Of a stretch of DNA of 64,000 nt, positions 1 to 13,469 are shown piece by piece. The stretch comes from Pseudomonas pseudonitroreducens (GTDB lineage Bacteria > Pseudomonadota > Gammaproteobacteria > Pseudomonadales > Pseudomonadaceae): assembly GCF_021603645.1 (NCBI RefSeq), contig NZ_BQHJ01000010.1:207650-271649 (forward strand), written 5' to 3'. Both the position numbers and the translations under genes were made by a program. Below the pieces are notes generated by a model that did no database searches, had not been told where the DNA came from, and was given only the letters and a program-made list of their open reading frames with translations. Within the stretch, counting starts at the first letter, position 1; every line of letters begins with the position of its first letter.

Positions 1-862
1 CCACTTCGATCTTCTCGTAGTTCCGCTTGAGGAACAGGTAGAGCAGGATGAAGAAGCGCTTGGCGATGTCCTTGGTGGCCTGGGTCATGGAGCCGGAGAC
101 GTCCATCAGGCAGAACATCACGGCCTTGGAGGTCGGATTGGGCTGCTTGACCAGCAGGTTGTACTTGAGGTCGAAGGTGTCGAGGAACGGTACCTTGTCG
201 ATGCGCGCGCGCATGCCGGCGATCTTCTGCTCCAGCTCCTGGATGTCGCCGAGGTTGTCCGGTTCTTCGCGCTTTAGGCGATCCAGTTCCGCCACCGCGG
301 CCCGCAGCTTGCCGCGGGTAGAGCCGGACAGGGCGATGCGCCGGGCGTGGGCCGAGCGCAGCGTGCGGACAATATTGATGCGCGAGGGGTTGCCCTCGTT
401 GCTGATGCCGGCGCGTACGGTCTTGAAGGTGTCGCTGCCGGTGAGATGCCGCTTGATCAGGTTGGGCAGTTCGAGGTCCTCGAACATGAAGTCGAGGAAC
501 TCCTCCTGGGTGATCTGGAAGACGAATTCGTCCATCCCCTCACCCTGGTTGCTCGCCTTGCCGGCACCGCGTCCACCGCCGCCGCCCTGGGGACGGGGAA
601 TGTGTTCGCCGGTGGTGAATTCCTTGTTGCCGGGGTGGACGACGGTCTGCTTGCCGCCGCGCCCGTGGTGCAGGACCGGTTCATCGATATCGCGGCCAGG
701 AATACTGATCTGCTCGCCATGTTCCATGTCGGTGATGGAGCGGCGGCTGACGGCCTCCTCGACGGCCTTCTTGATGTGTTCGCGGTAACGCCGCAGGAAG
801 CGCTGGCGGTTCACCGTGCTCTTGTTCTTGCCGTTCAGACGCCGGTCGATGACGTAGCTCAT
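1..862 (-). CDS. yeaH: YeaH/YhbH family protein (DUF444), 3' part cut by window edge
   Basis: This is the N-terminal part (about 287 codons) of a YeaH/UPF0229 protein; its C-terminus lies off the left edge. The family partners the PrkA/YeaG kinase in a stress and nutrient-limitation operon; its molecular role is poorly known. Visible are a basic N-terminus, a glycine-rich low-complexity stretch near residues 90-103, and a von Willebrand A-like MIDAS motif (DVSGSM) at about residues 252-257. ATG at 862 is preceded by a GAGGAG ribosome site. It lies directly downstream of prkA on the same strand, as in other proteobacteria, which supports both calls. Confidence 0.93.
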   Translation of the reverse strand, partial: MSYVIDRRLNGKNKSTVNRQRFLRRYREHIKKAVEEAVSRRSITDMEHGEQISIPGRDIDEPVLHHGRGGKQTVVHPGNKEFTTGEHIPRPQGGGGGRGAGKASNQGEGMDEFVFQITQEEFLDFMFEDLELPNLIKRHLTGSDTFKTVRAGISNEGNPSRINIVRTLRSAHARRIALSGSTRGKLRAAVAELDRLKREEPDNLGDIQELEQKIAGMRARIDKVPFLDTFDLKYNLLVKQPNPTSKAVMFCLMDVSGSMTQATKDIAKRFFILLYLFLKRNYEKIEV

Positions 863-929
863 GAATGCTCCTCAGGGCCTGCTGCGAAGCGGAACGACCG
901 CCTCGGACAGGTCCGAATGCGACGGCGAC

Positions 930-957
930 CGGCGCGGCGGGGAATCCCGCCGCGCCG
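930..957 (-). other. Strong intercistronic hairpin between prkA and yeaH
   Basis: A perfect 12-bp inverted repeat with a GAAT loop (arms 930-941 and 946-957, almost all G/C) sits 9 bases after the prkA stop and 68 bases before the yeaH start. No U-tract follows in the direction of transcription, so it is not a classical intrinsic terminator. It may stabilise the upstream mRNA end or set the prkA:yeaH ratio (inference). Confidence 0.6.
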
Positions 958-965
958 ATGGCAGA

Positions 966-2888
966 CTACTGCGACTTGCGAACCCGCAGATACCATTCCG
1001 ACAGCAGGCGCACCTGCTTCTCGGTGTAGCCGCGCTCGACCATGCGTTTGACGAAGTCGTTGTGCTTCTGCTGATCCTCCTTGCTCGCCTTGGCGTTGAA
1101 GCTGATGACCGGCAGCAGGTCCTCGGTGTTGGAGAACATTTTCTTCTCGATCACCACGCGCAGCTTCTCGTACGACAGCCAGCTGGGGTTCTTGCCGTTG
1201 TTGCCGGCACGGGCGCGCAGGACGAAGTTGACGATTTCGTTGCGGAAGTCCTTCGGGTTGCTGATGCCGGCCGGTTTCTCGATCTTCTCCAGTTCCTCGT
1301 TGAGGGCAGCGCGGTTGAGGATCTCGCCGGTTTCCGGGTCGCGGTATTCCTGGTCCTGAATCCAGAAGTCGGCGTACAGCACGTAGCGGTCGAAGATGTT
1401 CTGACCGTATTCGCTGTAGGACTCCAGGTACGCAGTCTGGATTTCCTTGCCGATGAACTCGACGTAGCGCGGCGCCAGGTATTCCTTGAGGAAGCGCAGG
1501 TAGCGTTCGCGGGTTTCCGGCGGGAACTGTTCCTGCTCGATCTGCTGTTCCAGTACGTAGAGCAGGTGCACCGGGTTGGCGGCGACTTCATGCGGGTCGA
1601 AGTTGAACACCTTGGAGAGGATCTTGAAGGCGAAACGGGTGGAAAGCCCGGACATGCCTTCGTCTACACCGGCGGTGTCGCGGTATTCCTGGATCGACTT
1701 GGCCTTGGGATCGGTGTCCTTGAGGTTTTCGCCGTCGTAGACACGCATCTTCGAGTAGATGTTGGAGTTTTCCGGCTCCTTCAGACGTGACAGCACGGAG
1801 AACTGCGAGAGCATCTTCAGGGTGTCCGGCGCGCAGTGGGCGTGCGCCAGGGAGCTGTTGATCAGCAGCTTGTCGTAGATCTTGATCTCGTCGGAAACGC
1901 GCAGGCAGTAGGGCACCTTGACGATGTAGATCCGGTCGATGAAGGCCTCGTTGTTCTTGTTGTTGCGGAAGCTGTGCCATTCCGATTCGTTGGAGTGGGC
2001 GAGAATGATGCCGCTGTAGGGCAGGGAACCGAGGCCTTCGGTGCTGTTGTAGTTGCCTTCCTGGGTCGCGGTGAGCAAGGGGTGCAGGACTTTGATCGGC
2101 GCCTTGAACATCTCGACGAATTCCATCAGGCCCTGGTTGGCCCGGCACAGCGCGCCCGAGTAGCTGTAGGCGTCAGCGTCGTTCTGCGGGAATTCTTCCA
2201 GCTTGCGGATATCCACCTTGCCGACCAGCGCGGAGATGTCCTGGTTGTTCTCGTCGCCGGGTTCGGTCTTGGCGATGGCGATCTGGTTGAGGATCGAGGG
2301 GTGCAGCTTGACCACGCGGAACTGGCTGATGTCGCCGCCGAATTCATTGAGTCGCTTGGTTGCCCAGGGAGACATCACCGAGCGCAGGTAGCGGCGCGGG
2401 ATGCCATAGTCTTCCTCGAGGATGGCGCCGTCCTCGTCGGGGTTGAACAGCCCGAGGGGCGATTCGAACACCGGCGAACCCTTGATGGCATAGAAGGGCA
2501 CGTGCTCCATCAGTTGCTTGAGCTTTTCGGCGAGGGAGGATTTACCGCCACCGACCGGGCCCAGCAGGTAAAGGATCTGTTTCTTCTCCTCCAGGCCCTG
2601 AGCGGCATGGCGGAAGAACGAGACGATCTGGTCGATGCACTCTTCCATGCCATGGAAGTCGGCAAAGGCCGGATAGCGGCGGATCACCTTGTTGGAAAAG
2701 ATTCGTGACAGACGGGAATCGACGGACGTATCCGCAAGTTCCGGTTCGCCAATGGCCATCAGCATCCGCTCGGCGGCGGTGGCGTAGGCGATCTTGTCCT
2801 GCTTGCAGAGATCCAGGTACTCCTGCAGGGAGTATTCCTCTTGGCGGGTCGCTTCGAAGCGTTCCTGGAAGTGACTGAAAATGCTCAT
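966..2888 (-). CDS. prkA: PrkA-type serine protein kinase / AAA ATPase (YeaG)
   Basis: A 640-residue protein, full length for the PrkA/YeaG family. The N-terminal AAA+ domain carries a Walker A motif (GPVGGGKSS) near residue 110; the C-terminal half is the PrkA domain. In E. coli, YeaG is a stress-linked kinase expressed under nitrogen starvation and in stationary phase; its substrates are unclear. The ATG at 2888 has GAGGAG just upstream. yeaH follows in the same direction, making a two-gene operon. The 288 bases upstream to glpE hold the presumed promoter, but I could not assign a sigma factor with confidence. Confidence 0.95.
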   Translation of the reverse strand: MSIFSHFQERFEATRQEEYSLQEYLDLCKQDKIAYATAAERMLMAIGEPELADTSVDSRLSRIFSNKVIRRYPAFADFHGMEECIDQIVSFFRHAAQGLEEKKQILYLLGPVGGGKSSLAEKLKQLMEHVPFYAIKGSPVFESPLGLFNPDEDGAILEEDYGIPRRYLRSVMSPWATKRLNEFGGDISQFRVVKLHPSILNQIAIAKTEPGDENNQDISALVGKVDIRKLEEFPQNDADAYSYSGALCRANQGLMEFVEMFKAPIKVLHPLLTATQEGNYNSTEGLGSLPYSGIILAHSNESEWHSFRNNKNNEAFIDRIYIVKVPYCLRVSDEIKIYDKLLINSSLAHAHCAPDTLKMLSQFSVLSRLKEPENSNIYSKMRVYDGENLKDTDPKAKSIQEYRDTAGVDEGMSGLSTRFAFKILSKVFNFDPHEVAANPVHLLYVLEQQIEQEQFPPETRERYLRFLKEYLAPRYVEFIGKEIQTAYLESYSEYGQNIFDRYVLYADFWIQDQEYRDPETGEILNRAALNEELEKIEKPAGISNPKDFRNEIVNFVLRARAGNNGKNPSWLSYEKLRVVIEKKMFSNTEDLLPVISFNAKASKEDQQKHNDFVKRMVERGYTEKQVRLLSEWYLRVRKSQ

Positions 2889-3176
2889 GACGTCTCCTCG
2901 CTCGATGCATGGAGCCGGCGCCGGATCGGTCTAGTGCGGGTGCGGTCGGGCTGCCAGTGTTGCCGGCGAGAATCCCCCAGAACTCCAACGGAACCTGGCC
3001 ACTGCCCTGATCCGCCCCAATGGTCACTGCCGATTAACCGGAAGCCGGTGTGCCGGCTCTCCCTTTTTTGGATGGCCTGAGGGAAAGGATAGTTCGTTCT
3101 TCAGGGTGTAAAGGACGAAAGCGCGAGAAGTTACAGATTTTTTGAAGGGGCAAATCCGCCCCTTCCGTAGGGGCTT

Positions 3177-3506
3177 TCAGTCAGCACTGCCGGCGCTGGT
3201 ATCCGCGGGATAGACGCTGCGCCACAGTTCGAAACCGCCGTCGAGGCTGTAGACCTCGGAGAAGCCCTGCTGGACGAAATAGGCGGCCGCGCTCTGGCTG
3301 GAGTTGCCGTGATAGCAGACCACGACCAGCGGCGCGTCCATGTCCGCGTCGCGGATGAAGTCGGCCACCGAATAGTTGTCGATGTGCCGCGAGCCACTGA
3401 TATGGCCCATCGCGTAGCTTTGTGGGTCGCGGATGTCGACGACCTGGGCGCCGCTCTCGCGCAGTTGCTGGGCCAGGTCGGGGGCGATGCGCTTGAAGTC
3501 GCTCAT
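3177..3506 (-). CDS. glpE: Thiosulfate sulfurtransferase GlpE (rhodanese)
   Basis: A 109-residue single-domain rhodanese, the size of GlpE. The active-site loop CYHGNSS (about residues 64-70) contains the catalytic cysteine that carries the persulfide during sulfur transfer from thiosulfate to cyanide or thiol acceptors; the CH-like motif [13 protein letters not shown] is near residues 24-36. Cytoplasmic, no signal peptide. It follows apaH in the same direction with a 43-base gap, so it may be the last gene of the rsmA-apaG-apaH run. Two overlapping GGGGC/GCCCC hairpins lie just beyond the stop (about 3142-3173), without a clear U-tract. Confidence 0.94.
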   Translation of the reverse strand: MSDFKRIAPDLAQQLRESGAQVVDIRDPQSYAMGHISGSRHIDNYSVADFIRDADMDAPLVVVCYHGNSSQSAAAYFVQQGFSEVYSLDGGFELWRSVYPADTSAGSAD

Positions 3507-3549
3507 GGGTAGTACCTCGCAAGGCGCGGAGCCAGTGGCCCCGCTGCAG

Positions 3550-4373
<824 letters not shown>

Positions 4374-4374
<1 letters not shown>

Positions 4375-4754
4375 CAGTGCAGCGCCCCTGGCACAGCGAG
4401 GCGGAATGCCGGAATTTCGGCATCGAAGTGGTGGCCGTCGGTAGCGACCATCTGGTAGCTGCCGTGCATGCTGCCGACCTTGGTCGCCATCACGGTACCG
4501 CTGGTGTAGGTGTGGCTGGCGCCCGGCTCGATCAGCGGCTTCTCGCCGACCACGCCGGCGCCGCGCACCTCCTGCACGTGGCCATCGCCGTCGGTGATGA
4601 TCCAGTGGCGGGTCAGCAGCTTGGCGGCCAGTTCGCCGTGATTGTGGATGGTCACGGTGTAGGCGAACACGTAGCGTTGCTGCTCCGGTTGGGATTGCTC
4701 GGGCAGGTGGCGGGTGGTGACGCTGACGCTGACCTGGTAGCGGGAATCGCTCAT
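4374..4754 (-). CDS. apaG: ApaG domain protein
   Basis: A 126-residue protein made of a single ApaG/DUF525 fibronectin-III-like beta domain. It contains the GAGVVGEKP glycine-rich loop (near residue 80) and the acidic, aromatic strands typical of the family. Its biochemical role is unsettled; fusions to F-box proteins in eukaryotes suggest a protein-protein interaction domain. It overlaps rsmA by four bases and apaH by one, so the three genes are probably co-translated. Confidence 0.95.
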
Positions 4755-5578
4755 GCGCTCGGTCCTTGCTCGGCTTCCGGGTTGGTCTCGCTGTAGCGGT
4801 TGGCCAGGCTGACGAAGTCGGCGACGCTCAGTTGCTCCGGACGCAGGGTCGGGTCGACGCCGGCGGCTTCGATGTCCTCGACGCTCATCAGCGTACGCAG
4901 GGTGTTGCGCAGGGTCTTGCGGCGCTGGTTGAAGGCTTCGCGGACGATGCGCTCCAGCACGCGGTGATCCTTGGCCGGATGCGGCGGTTCAGCGTAGGGC
5001 ACCAGCCGGACAATGGCCGACTCGACTTTGGGCGGCGGGTTGAACGCACCGGGACCGACGGTGAACAGGTAATCCACGCGGCAGAAGTACTGCACCATGA
5101 TCGACAGGCGGCCCCAGTCGCCGTTGCCCGGTTCGGCGGCCAGGCGTTCCACCACTTCCTTCTGCAGCATGAAGTGCATGTCCTGGATGAGCGAGGCGTG
5201 GTCCAGGAGGTGGAAGATCAGCGGAGTGGAGATGTTGTAGGGCAGGTTGCCGACGACGCGCAGCTTGTCCTCGGGATTGGCGATGAGGCTGGAGAAGTCG
5301 AACTTCATCGCATCGCCCTGGTGCAGGCTGAAGTTGGGCTTGAGGCCGAAGCGCCATTTCAGTTGCGGGATCAGGTCCAGGTCGAGCTCGATCACGTCGA
5401 GCTTCGCGCCGCTGTCCACCAGGCCCTCGGTCAGGGCGCCCTGGCCGGGGCCGATTTCCAGCAGGTGCTGGCCTTCCTTGGCGGCGATGGCGCGGAGGAT
5501 CTTGTGAATCACCCCGGCGTCATGCAGGAAGTTCTGCCCAAAGCGTTTACGGGCGCGGTGCTGGAAGAGTTCGGACAT
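4751..5578 (-). CDS. rsmA: 16S rRNA (adenine1518/1519-N6) dimethyltransferase RsmA
   Basis: This 275-residue protein (also called KsgA) dimethylates two adjacent adenines in the loop of 16S helix 45 during small-subunit assembly. The N-terminus RKRFGQNFL is diagnostic, the SAM-binding motif [11 protein letters not shown] lies near residue 40, and the catalytic NLPYNIST motif near residue 114. The C-terminal alpha domain is intact, with the conserved RRKTLRN segment. The name rsmA here means the methyltransferase and not the CsrA-like regulator also called RsmA in Pseudomonas. The start at 5578 gives a length normal for the family. Confidence 0.97.
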   Translation of the reverse strand: MSELFQHRARKRFGQNFLHDAGVIHKILRAIAAKEGQHLLEIGPGQGALTEGLVDSGAKLDVIELDLDLIPQLKWRFGLKPNFSLHQGDAMKFDFSSLIANPEDKLRVVGNLPYNISTPLIFHLLDHASLIQDMHFMLQKEVVERLAAEPGNGDWGRLSIMVQYFCRVDYLFTVGPGAFNPPPKVESAIVRLVPYAEPPHPAKDHRVLERIVREAFNQRRKTLRNTLRTLMSVEDIEAAGVDPTLRPEQLSVADFVSLANRYSETNPEAEQGPSA

Positions 5579-5694
5579 CGAAGGCTCCGGAGAGCAGCCG
5601 GGCGCCCGAGGCGGCCGGCTGGAGGCGGAAAAACCATCAGTTTACCAGCCCGGCGCGGCCAGCACGAAACGCTGGCCGAACGGATGACCCGGGA

Positions 5695-6696
5695 TCAGCG
5701 CGCCCCAGCGCCAGCTTCGGCCATCTGGTAAGCGGTTTCCAGGGCGACCTGCAGGCTGCCGCTGTCGATCTGGCCGCTGCCGGCGAGGTCCAGGGCGGTG
5801 CCGTGGTCCACCGAGGTGCGGATGATCGGCAGGCCCAGGGTGACGTTCACTGCCGCGCCAAAACCCTTGTATTTGAGCACCGGCAAGCCCTGGTCGTGGT
5901 ACATCGCCAGCACCGCGTCGCAGTGTTCCAGGTGCTTGGGGGTGAACAGGGTGTCGGCCGGCAGCGGGCCGATCAGTTGCATGCCTTCGGTGCGCAGGCG
6001 CTCCAGGGTCGGCTCGATCACGTCGATTTCCTCGTGGCCGAGATGGCCGCCTTCGCCGGCGTGGGGATTCAGGCCGCAGACCAGGATGCGCGGGTTGGCC
6101 AGGCCGAACTTGTTGCGCAGGTCGGCATGCAGGATGCGGGTCACGCGCTCCAGGCGATTCGCGGTGATGGCATCGGCAATCTGCCGCAGCGGCAGGTGGG
6201 TGGTCACCAGGGCGACGCGCAGGCCGCGGGTGGCGAGCATCATCACCACCTGGGCGGTGTGGGTGAGGTGGGCGAGGAATTCGGTATGGCCGGAGAAGGC
6301 GATACCCGCCTCGTTGATCACGCCCTTGTGCACGGGCGCGGTGATCATTCCGGCGAAGTGCCCGTCCAGGCAGCCCTGGCCGGCGCGGGTCAGGGTTTCC
6401 AGCACATAGGCGGCGTTGGCCGGGTTCAGCCTGCCCGGCTCGACCGGTGCGGCCAGCGGGGTATCCCAGACATACAGGGTGCCAGCCGGTGCCGCGGTGT
6501 GGGGCCACTGGCCGGGGCCGACTTCCTGCAGATCGATGCTCAGCCCCAGCAAGGCGGCGCGCTGTGCCAGCAGTTCACGGCTGGCAATGGCGACCAGTGG
6601 ATGCGGCTGCGCCTTGCGGGCGAGCAACAGGCAGAGATCGGGGCCGATGCCCGCGGGCTCGCCGGGGGTGAGGGCGAATAGGTGGGAAGTGCTCAT
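5695..6696 (-). CDS. pdxA: 4-hydroxythreonine-4-phosphate dehydrogenase PdxA
   Basis: A 333-residue enzyme of the DXP-dependent vitamin B6 pathway. It oxidises 4-phosphohydroxythreonine, giving 3-amino-1-hydroxyacetone phosphate for PdxJ. The N-terminus [13 protein letters not shown], the metal-ligand histidine in [11 protein letters not shown], the [13 protein letters not shown] motif and [14 protein letters not shown] are all recognisable. The surA terminator stands between surA and this gene, so pdxA probably has its own promoter in 6697-6776. It is separated from rsmA by 116 bases in which I see no gene. Confidence 0.96.
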   Translation of the reverse strand: MSTSHLFALTPGEPAGIGPDLCLLLARKAQPHPLVAIASRELLAQRAALLGLSIDLQEVGPGQWPHTAAPAGTLYVWDTPLAAPVEPGRLNPANAAYVLETLTRAGQGCLDGHFAGMITAPVHKGVINEAGIAFSGHTEFLAHLTHTAQVVMMLATRGLRVALVTTHLPLRQIADAITANRLERVTRILHADLRNKFGLANPRILVCGLNPHAGEGGHLGHEEIDVIEPTLERLRTEGMQLIGPLPADTLFTPKHLEHCDAVLAMYHDQGLPVLKYKGFGAAVNVTLGLPIIRTSVDHGTALDLAGSGQIDSGSLQVALETAYQMAEAGAGAR

Positions 6697-6776
6697 CAGG
6701 GTCTCTCGAATCGGGATTTGCAGCGGATGGGCCTACTCTACGACGAAGCCCTTGTTCTTCGAAGCTTTCGGCGGGC

Positions 6777-6807
6777 AAAAAGAAACCCGGCCAAGGCCGG
6801 GTTTCTT
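6777..6807 (-). terminator. Intrinsic terminator after surA
   Basis: A 13-bp perfect stem (6780-6792 with 6795-6807, core AACCCGGCC/GGCCGGGTT) is followed on the minus strand by a run of T. It sits 20 bases after the surA stop and ends the lptD-surA transcript before pdxA. Confidence 0.85.
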
Positions 6808-6826
6808 CATGAGCGACTCGCGCTGC

Positions 6827-8110
6827 TTACTGCTTGATCTCGACGTAGGCTTCGTCGCGGATCTGGCGCAGCCAGGCCTGCAGTTCCTCGTCGTACTTGC
6901 GTGCGCGGAGGGTCTGGGCGGCTTGTTGCTCGCGGAACTTGTCGCTGCTGTCGGTGGCGCGACGGCCGAGGACTTCCAGCACGTGCCAGCCGAACGGCGA
7001 GCGGAACGGCTTGGTGACCTGGCCTTGCGGCGCGTTGTTCATCACCTCGCGGAACTCCGGTACCAGGGATTCCGGGTCGACCCAGTTGAGATCGCCACCG
7101 TTGAGCTTGGAGCCCGGGTCTTCGGAGAACTTCTTCGCCAGCTCGCTGAAGCTTTCGCCAGCCTGGATGCGCTCATAGAGCTTCTCTGCCAGGCGCTGGG
7201 TCTCTTCCTCGCTGCGGATCTCGCTGGGTTTGAGCAGGATGTGGCGGACATGGACTTCGTCACGCAGCATCTTGCTGCCGCCGCGCTTTTCTTCCAGCTT
7301 GAGGATGATGAAGCCACCCGGGGTGCGCACCGGTTCGGTCACGTCGCCCACGGCCAGGCTGCCGATCATGCTGTCGAACGGAGAGGGCAGCTGGGCGGCC
7401 TTGCGCCAGCCGATCTCGCCGCCTTCCAGGGCGTTGTCACCGGCCGAGCGGGATACCGCCAGTTGGCCGAAGTCAGCACCCTGCTTGAGTTGCTGGTACA
7501 TCTCCTGAGCCTGGCGAGCGGCAGCCTGCACGGTTTCCGGTGAAGCGCTGTCCGGTACCGGGATCAGGATGTTGGCCAGGCGGTACTCTTCCGAGAGCTG
7601 GATTTTGCCCAGGTCGGAGGCAAGGAAATTCTGCACTTCCTGCTCGCTGACCTGGATGCGCTCGGCCACGCGGCGCTGGCGCACGCGGCTGATGATCATC
7701 TCGCGGCGTACCTGCTCACGGGCTTCGTCGTAGGACAGGCCGTCGTGGGCGAGCGCGGCGCGGAACTGGTCCAGGCTCATGTTGTTGCGCTGGGCAATGG
7801 TGCCCATGGCCTGGTTCAGCTCTTCATCGGTGATGCGCACGCCGGAGCGGTCGCCGATCTGCAGCTGGATGTTCTCGATGATCAGACGTTCGAGCACCTG
7901 CTGGGTCAGCACGTGCTCGGGCGGCAGCGGTGCGCCGCGTTTCTGGATGGTTGCACGGACTTCACGCAGGCGCTGGTCCAGCTGGCTCTGCATCACCACG
8001 TCGTTATCGACGATGGCGACTACACGGTCCAGCGGAACCACTTCGGCGTGCACGACGGAACTTGCCAACAGCGCGCCCAGCATCAGCGGGCGCAGGGCCT
8101 TACATAGCAT
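6827..8110 (-). CDS. surA: Periplasmic peptidyl-prolyl isomerase / chaperone SurA
   Basis: A 427-residue periplasmic chaperone that escorts outer-membrane proteins, LptD among them, to the BAM complex. A signal peptide occupies about residues 1-23 (hydrophobic [12 protein letters not shown], cleavage after HAE). Then come the SurA N-domain and two parvulin PpiC domains, including [13 protein letters not shown] at the second. I chose ATG 8110 over an in-frame upstream start because it places the signal peptide first and overlaps the lptD stop by 11 bases, which suggests translational coupling to its own client gene. Confidence 0.95.
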   Translation of the reverse strand: MLCKALRPLMLGALLASSVVHAEVVPLDRVVAIVDNDVVMQSQLDQRLREVRATIQKRGAPLPPEHVLTQQVLERLIIENIQLQIGDRSGVRITDEELNQAMGTIAQRNNMSLDQFRAALAHDGLSYDEAREQVRREMIISRVRQRRVAERIQVSEQEVQNFLASDLGKIQLSEEYRLANILIPVPDSASPETVQAAARQAQEMYQQLKQGADFGQLAVSRSAGDNALEGGEIGWRKAAQLPSPFDSMIGSLAVGDVTEPVRTPGGFIILKLEEKRGGSKMLRDEVHVRHILLKPSEIRSEEETQRLAEKLYERIQAGESFSELAKKFSEDPGSKLNGGDLNWVDPESLVPEFREVMNNAPQGQVTKPFRSPFGWHVLEVLGRRATDSSDKFREQQAAQTLRARKYDEELQAWLRQIRDEAYVEIKQ

Positions 8111-10868
8111 TGTCTTCACGTTGACGATAACCCTGGATACCTTGGTCGAGGAAGCCTTCCACCTGACTGCCAACTACGCCGCCAAGGCCCTTCAAGATGA
8201 TTTGCAGGAAAACACCGCGGTCGGCTTTGGACGTCGAGGTCACGAATTCCTCATCGTCGTAGTCGACCCAGTAGCGATTGATCAGGCGCAGCTTCCAGCA
8301 GCAGCTGTCGTACTCGAAGCCACCGAAGGCTTCCAGCGTGCGGCTCTGGTTGTAGTCGAACTGCCAGCGGCCGATGGCGGCCCACTGCGGCAGGACCGGC
8401 CAGATGAACGAGAAGTCGTGCTGTTCGATCTTGTACTCGTCGCTGCCGTATTCGAACTGGCCAGTGTTGGGGTTGAAGCGCTTGCTGTCCGCACGGTAGC
8501 GGTAGCCGGCGTTCAGCACCTTGCGAGGATCGGCTTCGGGCTGATAGTGGAACATCAGGTTGCCGTTGTCGGTGTGGTGCGTGTTCGGGTTCCAGTTGAA
8601 GTCCGAGCTGGCGAACCAGTCGTGGTTGAAGCGGTAGACACCGGTCAGTGCGTAGGGCGAGCGCCAGGTATCGGCATCCGGGTTCTTCGCACCGCTGGCG
8701 CGCAGATCGTCTTCGGTCAGGCCGGGCAGCTGTACGCGGCGGTCGCTGAAGTAGTAGATCTGGCCGGCAGCCACGTAGGCACGCTCGAAGCCATCGTCTT
8801 CGATGAAGCGCGAACCGAGGCCAAGGGACAACTGGTTGGCGTCACCGATGCGATCACGGCCGGTGAAGCGGTTTTCACGCCACAGCGAGTCGTAGCTGAA
8901 GGTGAATTCGCCGGTGTCGAAGGTCGGCAGGTTGTCCTGGTTCTTGTACGGGACGTACAGGTACATCGCCCGTGGTTCCAGGGTCTGGCGGAACTTGGTG
9001 CCAGCGAAGGTGGTGTCGCGGTCGAAATACAGGCCGGTGTCGAGCTTGGCCAGGCCAAGGGAGCGATCCGGGCTGCTGTCGTAATTGATATAGGACGGGA
9101 GCGTAGCCTTGCCCTGGGAGTCGAGGTCCAGATCGTACTTGGTGTACAGGGCCTTGACGGTCGGAGTCATGAAGCCCCAGCTGCGGTTCATTGGCAGGCT
9201 GATGCCTGGCTCGGCATGGAAGCGATCACCCGTTGCGCGCGCCAGGCCGTGGATATTGGTATCCGGGCGTGGGTAAAGCGTCGGATTGTCGACGTCGATT
9301 CGGTAGTAACCTTCATCCAGATCGCGGTCGAAGCGCACGGCTTCGGTGCTGTAGGTGAAGTTCAGGCCGCCCGGATTGAACGGCAACGTGCCGTCCAGGG
9401 TGAGCTGCGGCAGGCGATCATACGGGGTGACGTCAGTCACTGTCGCCAACTGGTAGGACTGCGCGTTCAGTTTGGCGGTGTAGCTGTCGCCGCGATAGGT
9501 CAGGATGCCCTGCTGGTTGACGAAGGTCGGCGAGCCGATGCCCAGCGAGGTATCCAGGTCCTGGAAGTAGTACGGGTCGCTGATGCGGGTGTAGTCGACC
9601 TGCGCCAGCAGGCGCGAATCCAGGCCGCTGGTGTTTTTCCAGCCATACAGCCAACGGGTGTCGGTGTACTGCGGGAAGTCTTCGCGGTCGTCGTTCTTGT
9701 CGTTCAGGTAGGCGGCGTTGACCTGGCCTTCGCTGCTGTGGGTCAGGTAGCGGAACTCGCCTTCCATCAGCAGGCCGCGCTTGACCATGTAGTGCGGGTA
9801 CAACGTGGCGTCGTAGTTGGGCGCCAGGTTGAAGTAGTACGGCGTGGTCAGCGTGAAGCCGGTGTCGGTCGAGCTGGCGAAGGACGGCGCCAGGAAGCCG
9901 GACTGACGGCGGTTGTCGATCGGGAAGTAGATGTACGGGGTGTAGAAGACCGGAATGTCCTTCACCCGCAGGGTCGCGTTGGTCGCGGTGCCGAAACCGG
10001 TAGCCGGGTTCAGCTTGATGTTGTTGCCCTTGACGACCCAGGCATTGCTGCCCGGTTCGCAGCGGGTATAGGTGCCGTCCTTGAGCTGGATGATCGCGTC
10101 TTCCTGGCGCTTGGCGTACAGCGCGCTGCCGCGGATCTGCGCCTGGTGCATGACGTACTCGGCGTTGTCGATCTTCGCCGCGCCGTTGTCCAGTTGCAGT
10201 TCGGCATGATCGCCGACGATCAGCGCACCGTTGTCGCGCAGCTTGACGTTGCCGACCAGCTCACCACGGTTCTCGGCCTGGTGCAGGTTGGCCTCGTCGG
10301 CTTCCACCTGCATGCTGCCCTGGCGCAGGACCACGTTACCCGCGAGGGTGGCGATCTGCTTTTCCTGCTCGTAGCGGGACACTTTCGCCGAAACGTAGGT
10401 CGGGGCCTCGTCGTTCGGCGTCTTGTCGTTCATGCCCGGGCGCGTCGGCTCGATATAGGCGCCGCTGCAATACGGGCCCATCTCAGCCTGTTGCGCGGCG
10501 GTGAGCTTGTCGCGCGGAATCCAGTCGAGGTGGCTGTAGTCACTGCTGCGTGACTTCAGGCCGCGGCCGCCGGACTCGGTGACCAGTTGCTTCGGCTCTT
10601 CGCCGGCTGCACTGCTCGAGCCGCCCGAGGACTTGGCGCTGCTCGCGGCAGCGCCACCGGCGCTGACCGAGCTGGCGCCGTGCTGCGGGCGCGGCACGCT
10701 GCTGGCGCTGCTCTGCGAGGAGCAGTCCCAGGCGCCGGACGCGGAGGGCTGGCAGGCGAACTGCTCGCCGGGCGCCGCGGTCACAGTGGCGAGCGGCTGG
10801 AAAGCCAGCAGGCCTCCGGTCACCAGTAAGGGGAATTTTCTACGGAACACGGGGAAATTCACTGCCAT
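8100..10868 (-). CDS. lptD: LPS-assembly outer-membrane protein LptD
   Basis: A 922-residue protein, the size of Pseudomonas LptD (OstA/Imp). With the lipoprotein LptE it inserts LPS into the outer leaflet. Features are a signal peptide (cleavage near residue 31), a Ser/Ala/Gly-rich linker at about residues 50-80, the periplasmic OstA beta-jellyroll (about 170-290) and a C-terminal 26-strand barrel rich in aromatic residues. A vicinal cysteine pair (DSCCWK) near the C-terminus is expected for the disulfides that mature LptD. It is divergent from amgK; the 129-base gap should hold promoters for both. Confidence 0.96.
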   Translation of the reverse strand: MAVNFPVFRRKFPLLVTGGLLAFQPLATVTAAPGEQFACQPSASGAWDCSSQSSASSVPRPQHGASSVSAGGAAASSAKSSGGSSSAAGEEPKQLVTESGGRGLKSRSSDYSHLDWIPRDKLTAAQQAEMGPYCSGAYIEPTRPGMNDKTPNDEAPTYVSAKVSRYEQEKQIATLAGNVVLRQGSMQVEADEANLHQAENRGELVGNVKLRDNGALIVGDHAELQLDNGAAKIDNAEYVMHQAQIRGSALYAKRQEDAIIQLKDGTYTRCEPGSNAWVVKGNNIKLNPATGFGTATNATLRVKDIPVFYTPYIYFPIDNRRQSGFLAPSFASSTDTGFTLTTPYYFNLAPNYDATLYPHYMVKRGLLMEGEFRYLTHSSEGQVNAAYLNDKNDDREDFPQYTDTRWLYGWKNTSGLDSRLLAQVDYTRISDPYYFQDLDTSLGIGSPTFVNQQGILTYRGDSYTAKLNAQSYQLATVTDVTPYDRLPQLTLDGTLPFNPGGLNFTYSTEAVRFDRDLDEGYYRIDVDNPTLYPRPDTNIHGLARATGDRFHAEPGISLPMNRSWGFMTPTVKALYTKYDLDLDSQGKATLPSYINYDSSPDRSLGLAKLDTGLYFDRDTTFAGTKFRQTLEPRAMYLYVPYKNQDNLPTFDTGEFTFSYDSLWRENRFTGRDRIGDANQLSLGLGSRFIEDDGFERAYVAAGQIYYFSDRRVQLPGLTEDDLRASGAKNPDADTWRSPYALTGVYRFNHDWFASSDFNWNPNTHHTDNGNLMFHYQPEADPRKVLNAGYRYRADSKRFNPNTGQFEYGSDEYKIEQHDFSFIWPVLPQWAAIGRWQFDYNQSRTLEAFGGFEYDSCCWKLRLINRYWVDYDDEEFVTSTSKADRGVFLQIILKGLGGVVGSQVEGFLDQGIQGYRQREDNAM

Positions 10869-10997
10869 CTTGTTAATCCGGGCTTCCTGCGAGCCTTCAG
10901 CCCAAAACGGGCCGCACGCCTATCGATGGGCTCAAAAAGATGCTGGATAATAAAGCATGACCCGCGCAACGGCTAGGGCCGTGGAGAACCCATAAAG

Positions 10998-12691
<1,694 letters not shown>

Positions 12692-12692
12692 G

Positions 12693-13457
12693 GTGCTCTG
12701 GCCAGGGACCCTGGTGGGGATTATCGCTGGCTGGGCGCTGGCGAGCATTCCGGGCGCCATGCTTGGCGGTCTGCTCGGCCAGGTGCTCGATCGGCGCCTG
12801 AAAAAGCGCACCTGGCGCGGCCTGCTGGAACAGTTGCGCGGTGGTCCCTGGGTGGCTGACCAGGAGTTGTTGTTCCTGTTGCTCGGCCGCCTGGCCAAGA
12901 GCCGCGGGCGGGTGCTCGATGGACACATCCAGCAGGCGCGCTCGGAGATGCAGCGTCTGCAACTGGATGACAAGGCCCGTCGCCAGGCGATCGATGCCTT
13001 CGGCCGTGGCAAGCTGGGTGGGGAATTGCTGGACGCTGGCCTGCGCCAGCGCCATGGCCAGGAGGCCACTGCCGAAGGTCTGATCCAGGCCTGCTGGCGT
13101 ATGGCCTGGGCAGGCGGCGCGCCGAATGCTGCGCAGAAGAACCTGCTGCTGCAGTGGGGCGATTCACTGGGGCTGTCCCGCTCCAGGGTCCTTGCGTTGT
13201 CGTCGGCTGCCGAGCCGCCCAGGCCGCCAGCAACTCCGCGCGAGTCCTATAGCGGAGCGTTGCGCCTGCTGGGCGTGACCACGGAGAGCGAACCGGAGGA
13301 GATCAAGCGTGCCTACCGCAAACTGATCAGCCAGAACCACCCGGACAAGCTCGAAGGCCTGGGCGCCAGCCCCGAGCGGATTGCCGCGGCGACCAACAAG
13401 ACCCGCGAGATCCAGGCCGCCTACCTGCTGGTGCGCCAGCGTCGCGGATTCCGCTGA
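12693..13457 (+). CDS. DjlA-like membrane J-domain protein with TerB domain
   Basis: A 254-residue protein with a hydrophobic, glycine-rich N-terminal segment (about residues 3-29), a TerB/DUF533-like helical middle and a C-terminal J domain with the essential HPD motif (NHPDKL, near residue 214). This order matches DjlA, a membrane-anchored DnaK co-chaperone. The start is GTG at 12693 with GGAGGG upstream, one base after the murU stop, so it probably belongs to the amgK-murU operon. The orthologue in PAO1 is PA0598. The client or stress signal is unknown. Confidence 0.86.
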   Translation: MLWPGTLVGIIAGWALASIPGAMLGGLLGQVLDRRLKKRTWRGLLEQLRGGPWVADQELLFLLLGRLAKSRGRVLDGHIQQARSEMQRLQLDDKARRQAIDAFGRGKLGGELLDAGLRQRHGQEATAEGLIQACWRMAWAGGAPNAAQKNLLLQWGDSLGLSRSRVLALSSAAEPPRPPATPRESYSGALRLLGVTTESEPEEIKRAYRKLISQNHPDKLEGLGASPERIAAATNKTREIQAAYLLVRQRRGFR

Positions 13458-13469
13458 ACCGGGTGGCCT

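Noticed and set aside
3050-3085. AGCCGG/CCGGCT hairpin with CCCTTTTTT upstream of prkA as a terminator
   Set aside because: The T-run is on the plus strand, where no gene ends upstream; it may be chance or part of the prkA leader.
7779-10553. 924-codon open frame on the plus strand across lptD
   Set aside because: It is antisense to lptD, a clear full-length gene; long antisense frames are expected in GC-rich DNA, and the translation has no recognisable domain.
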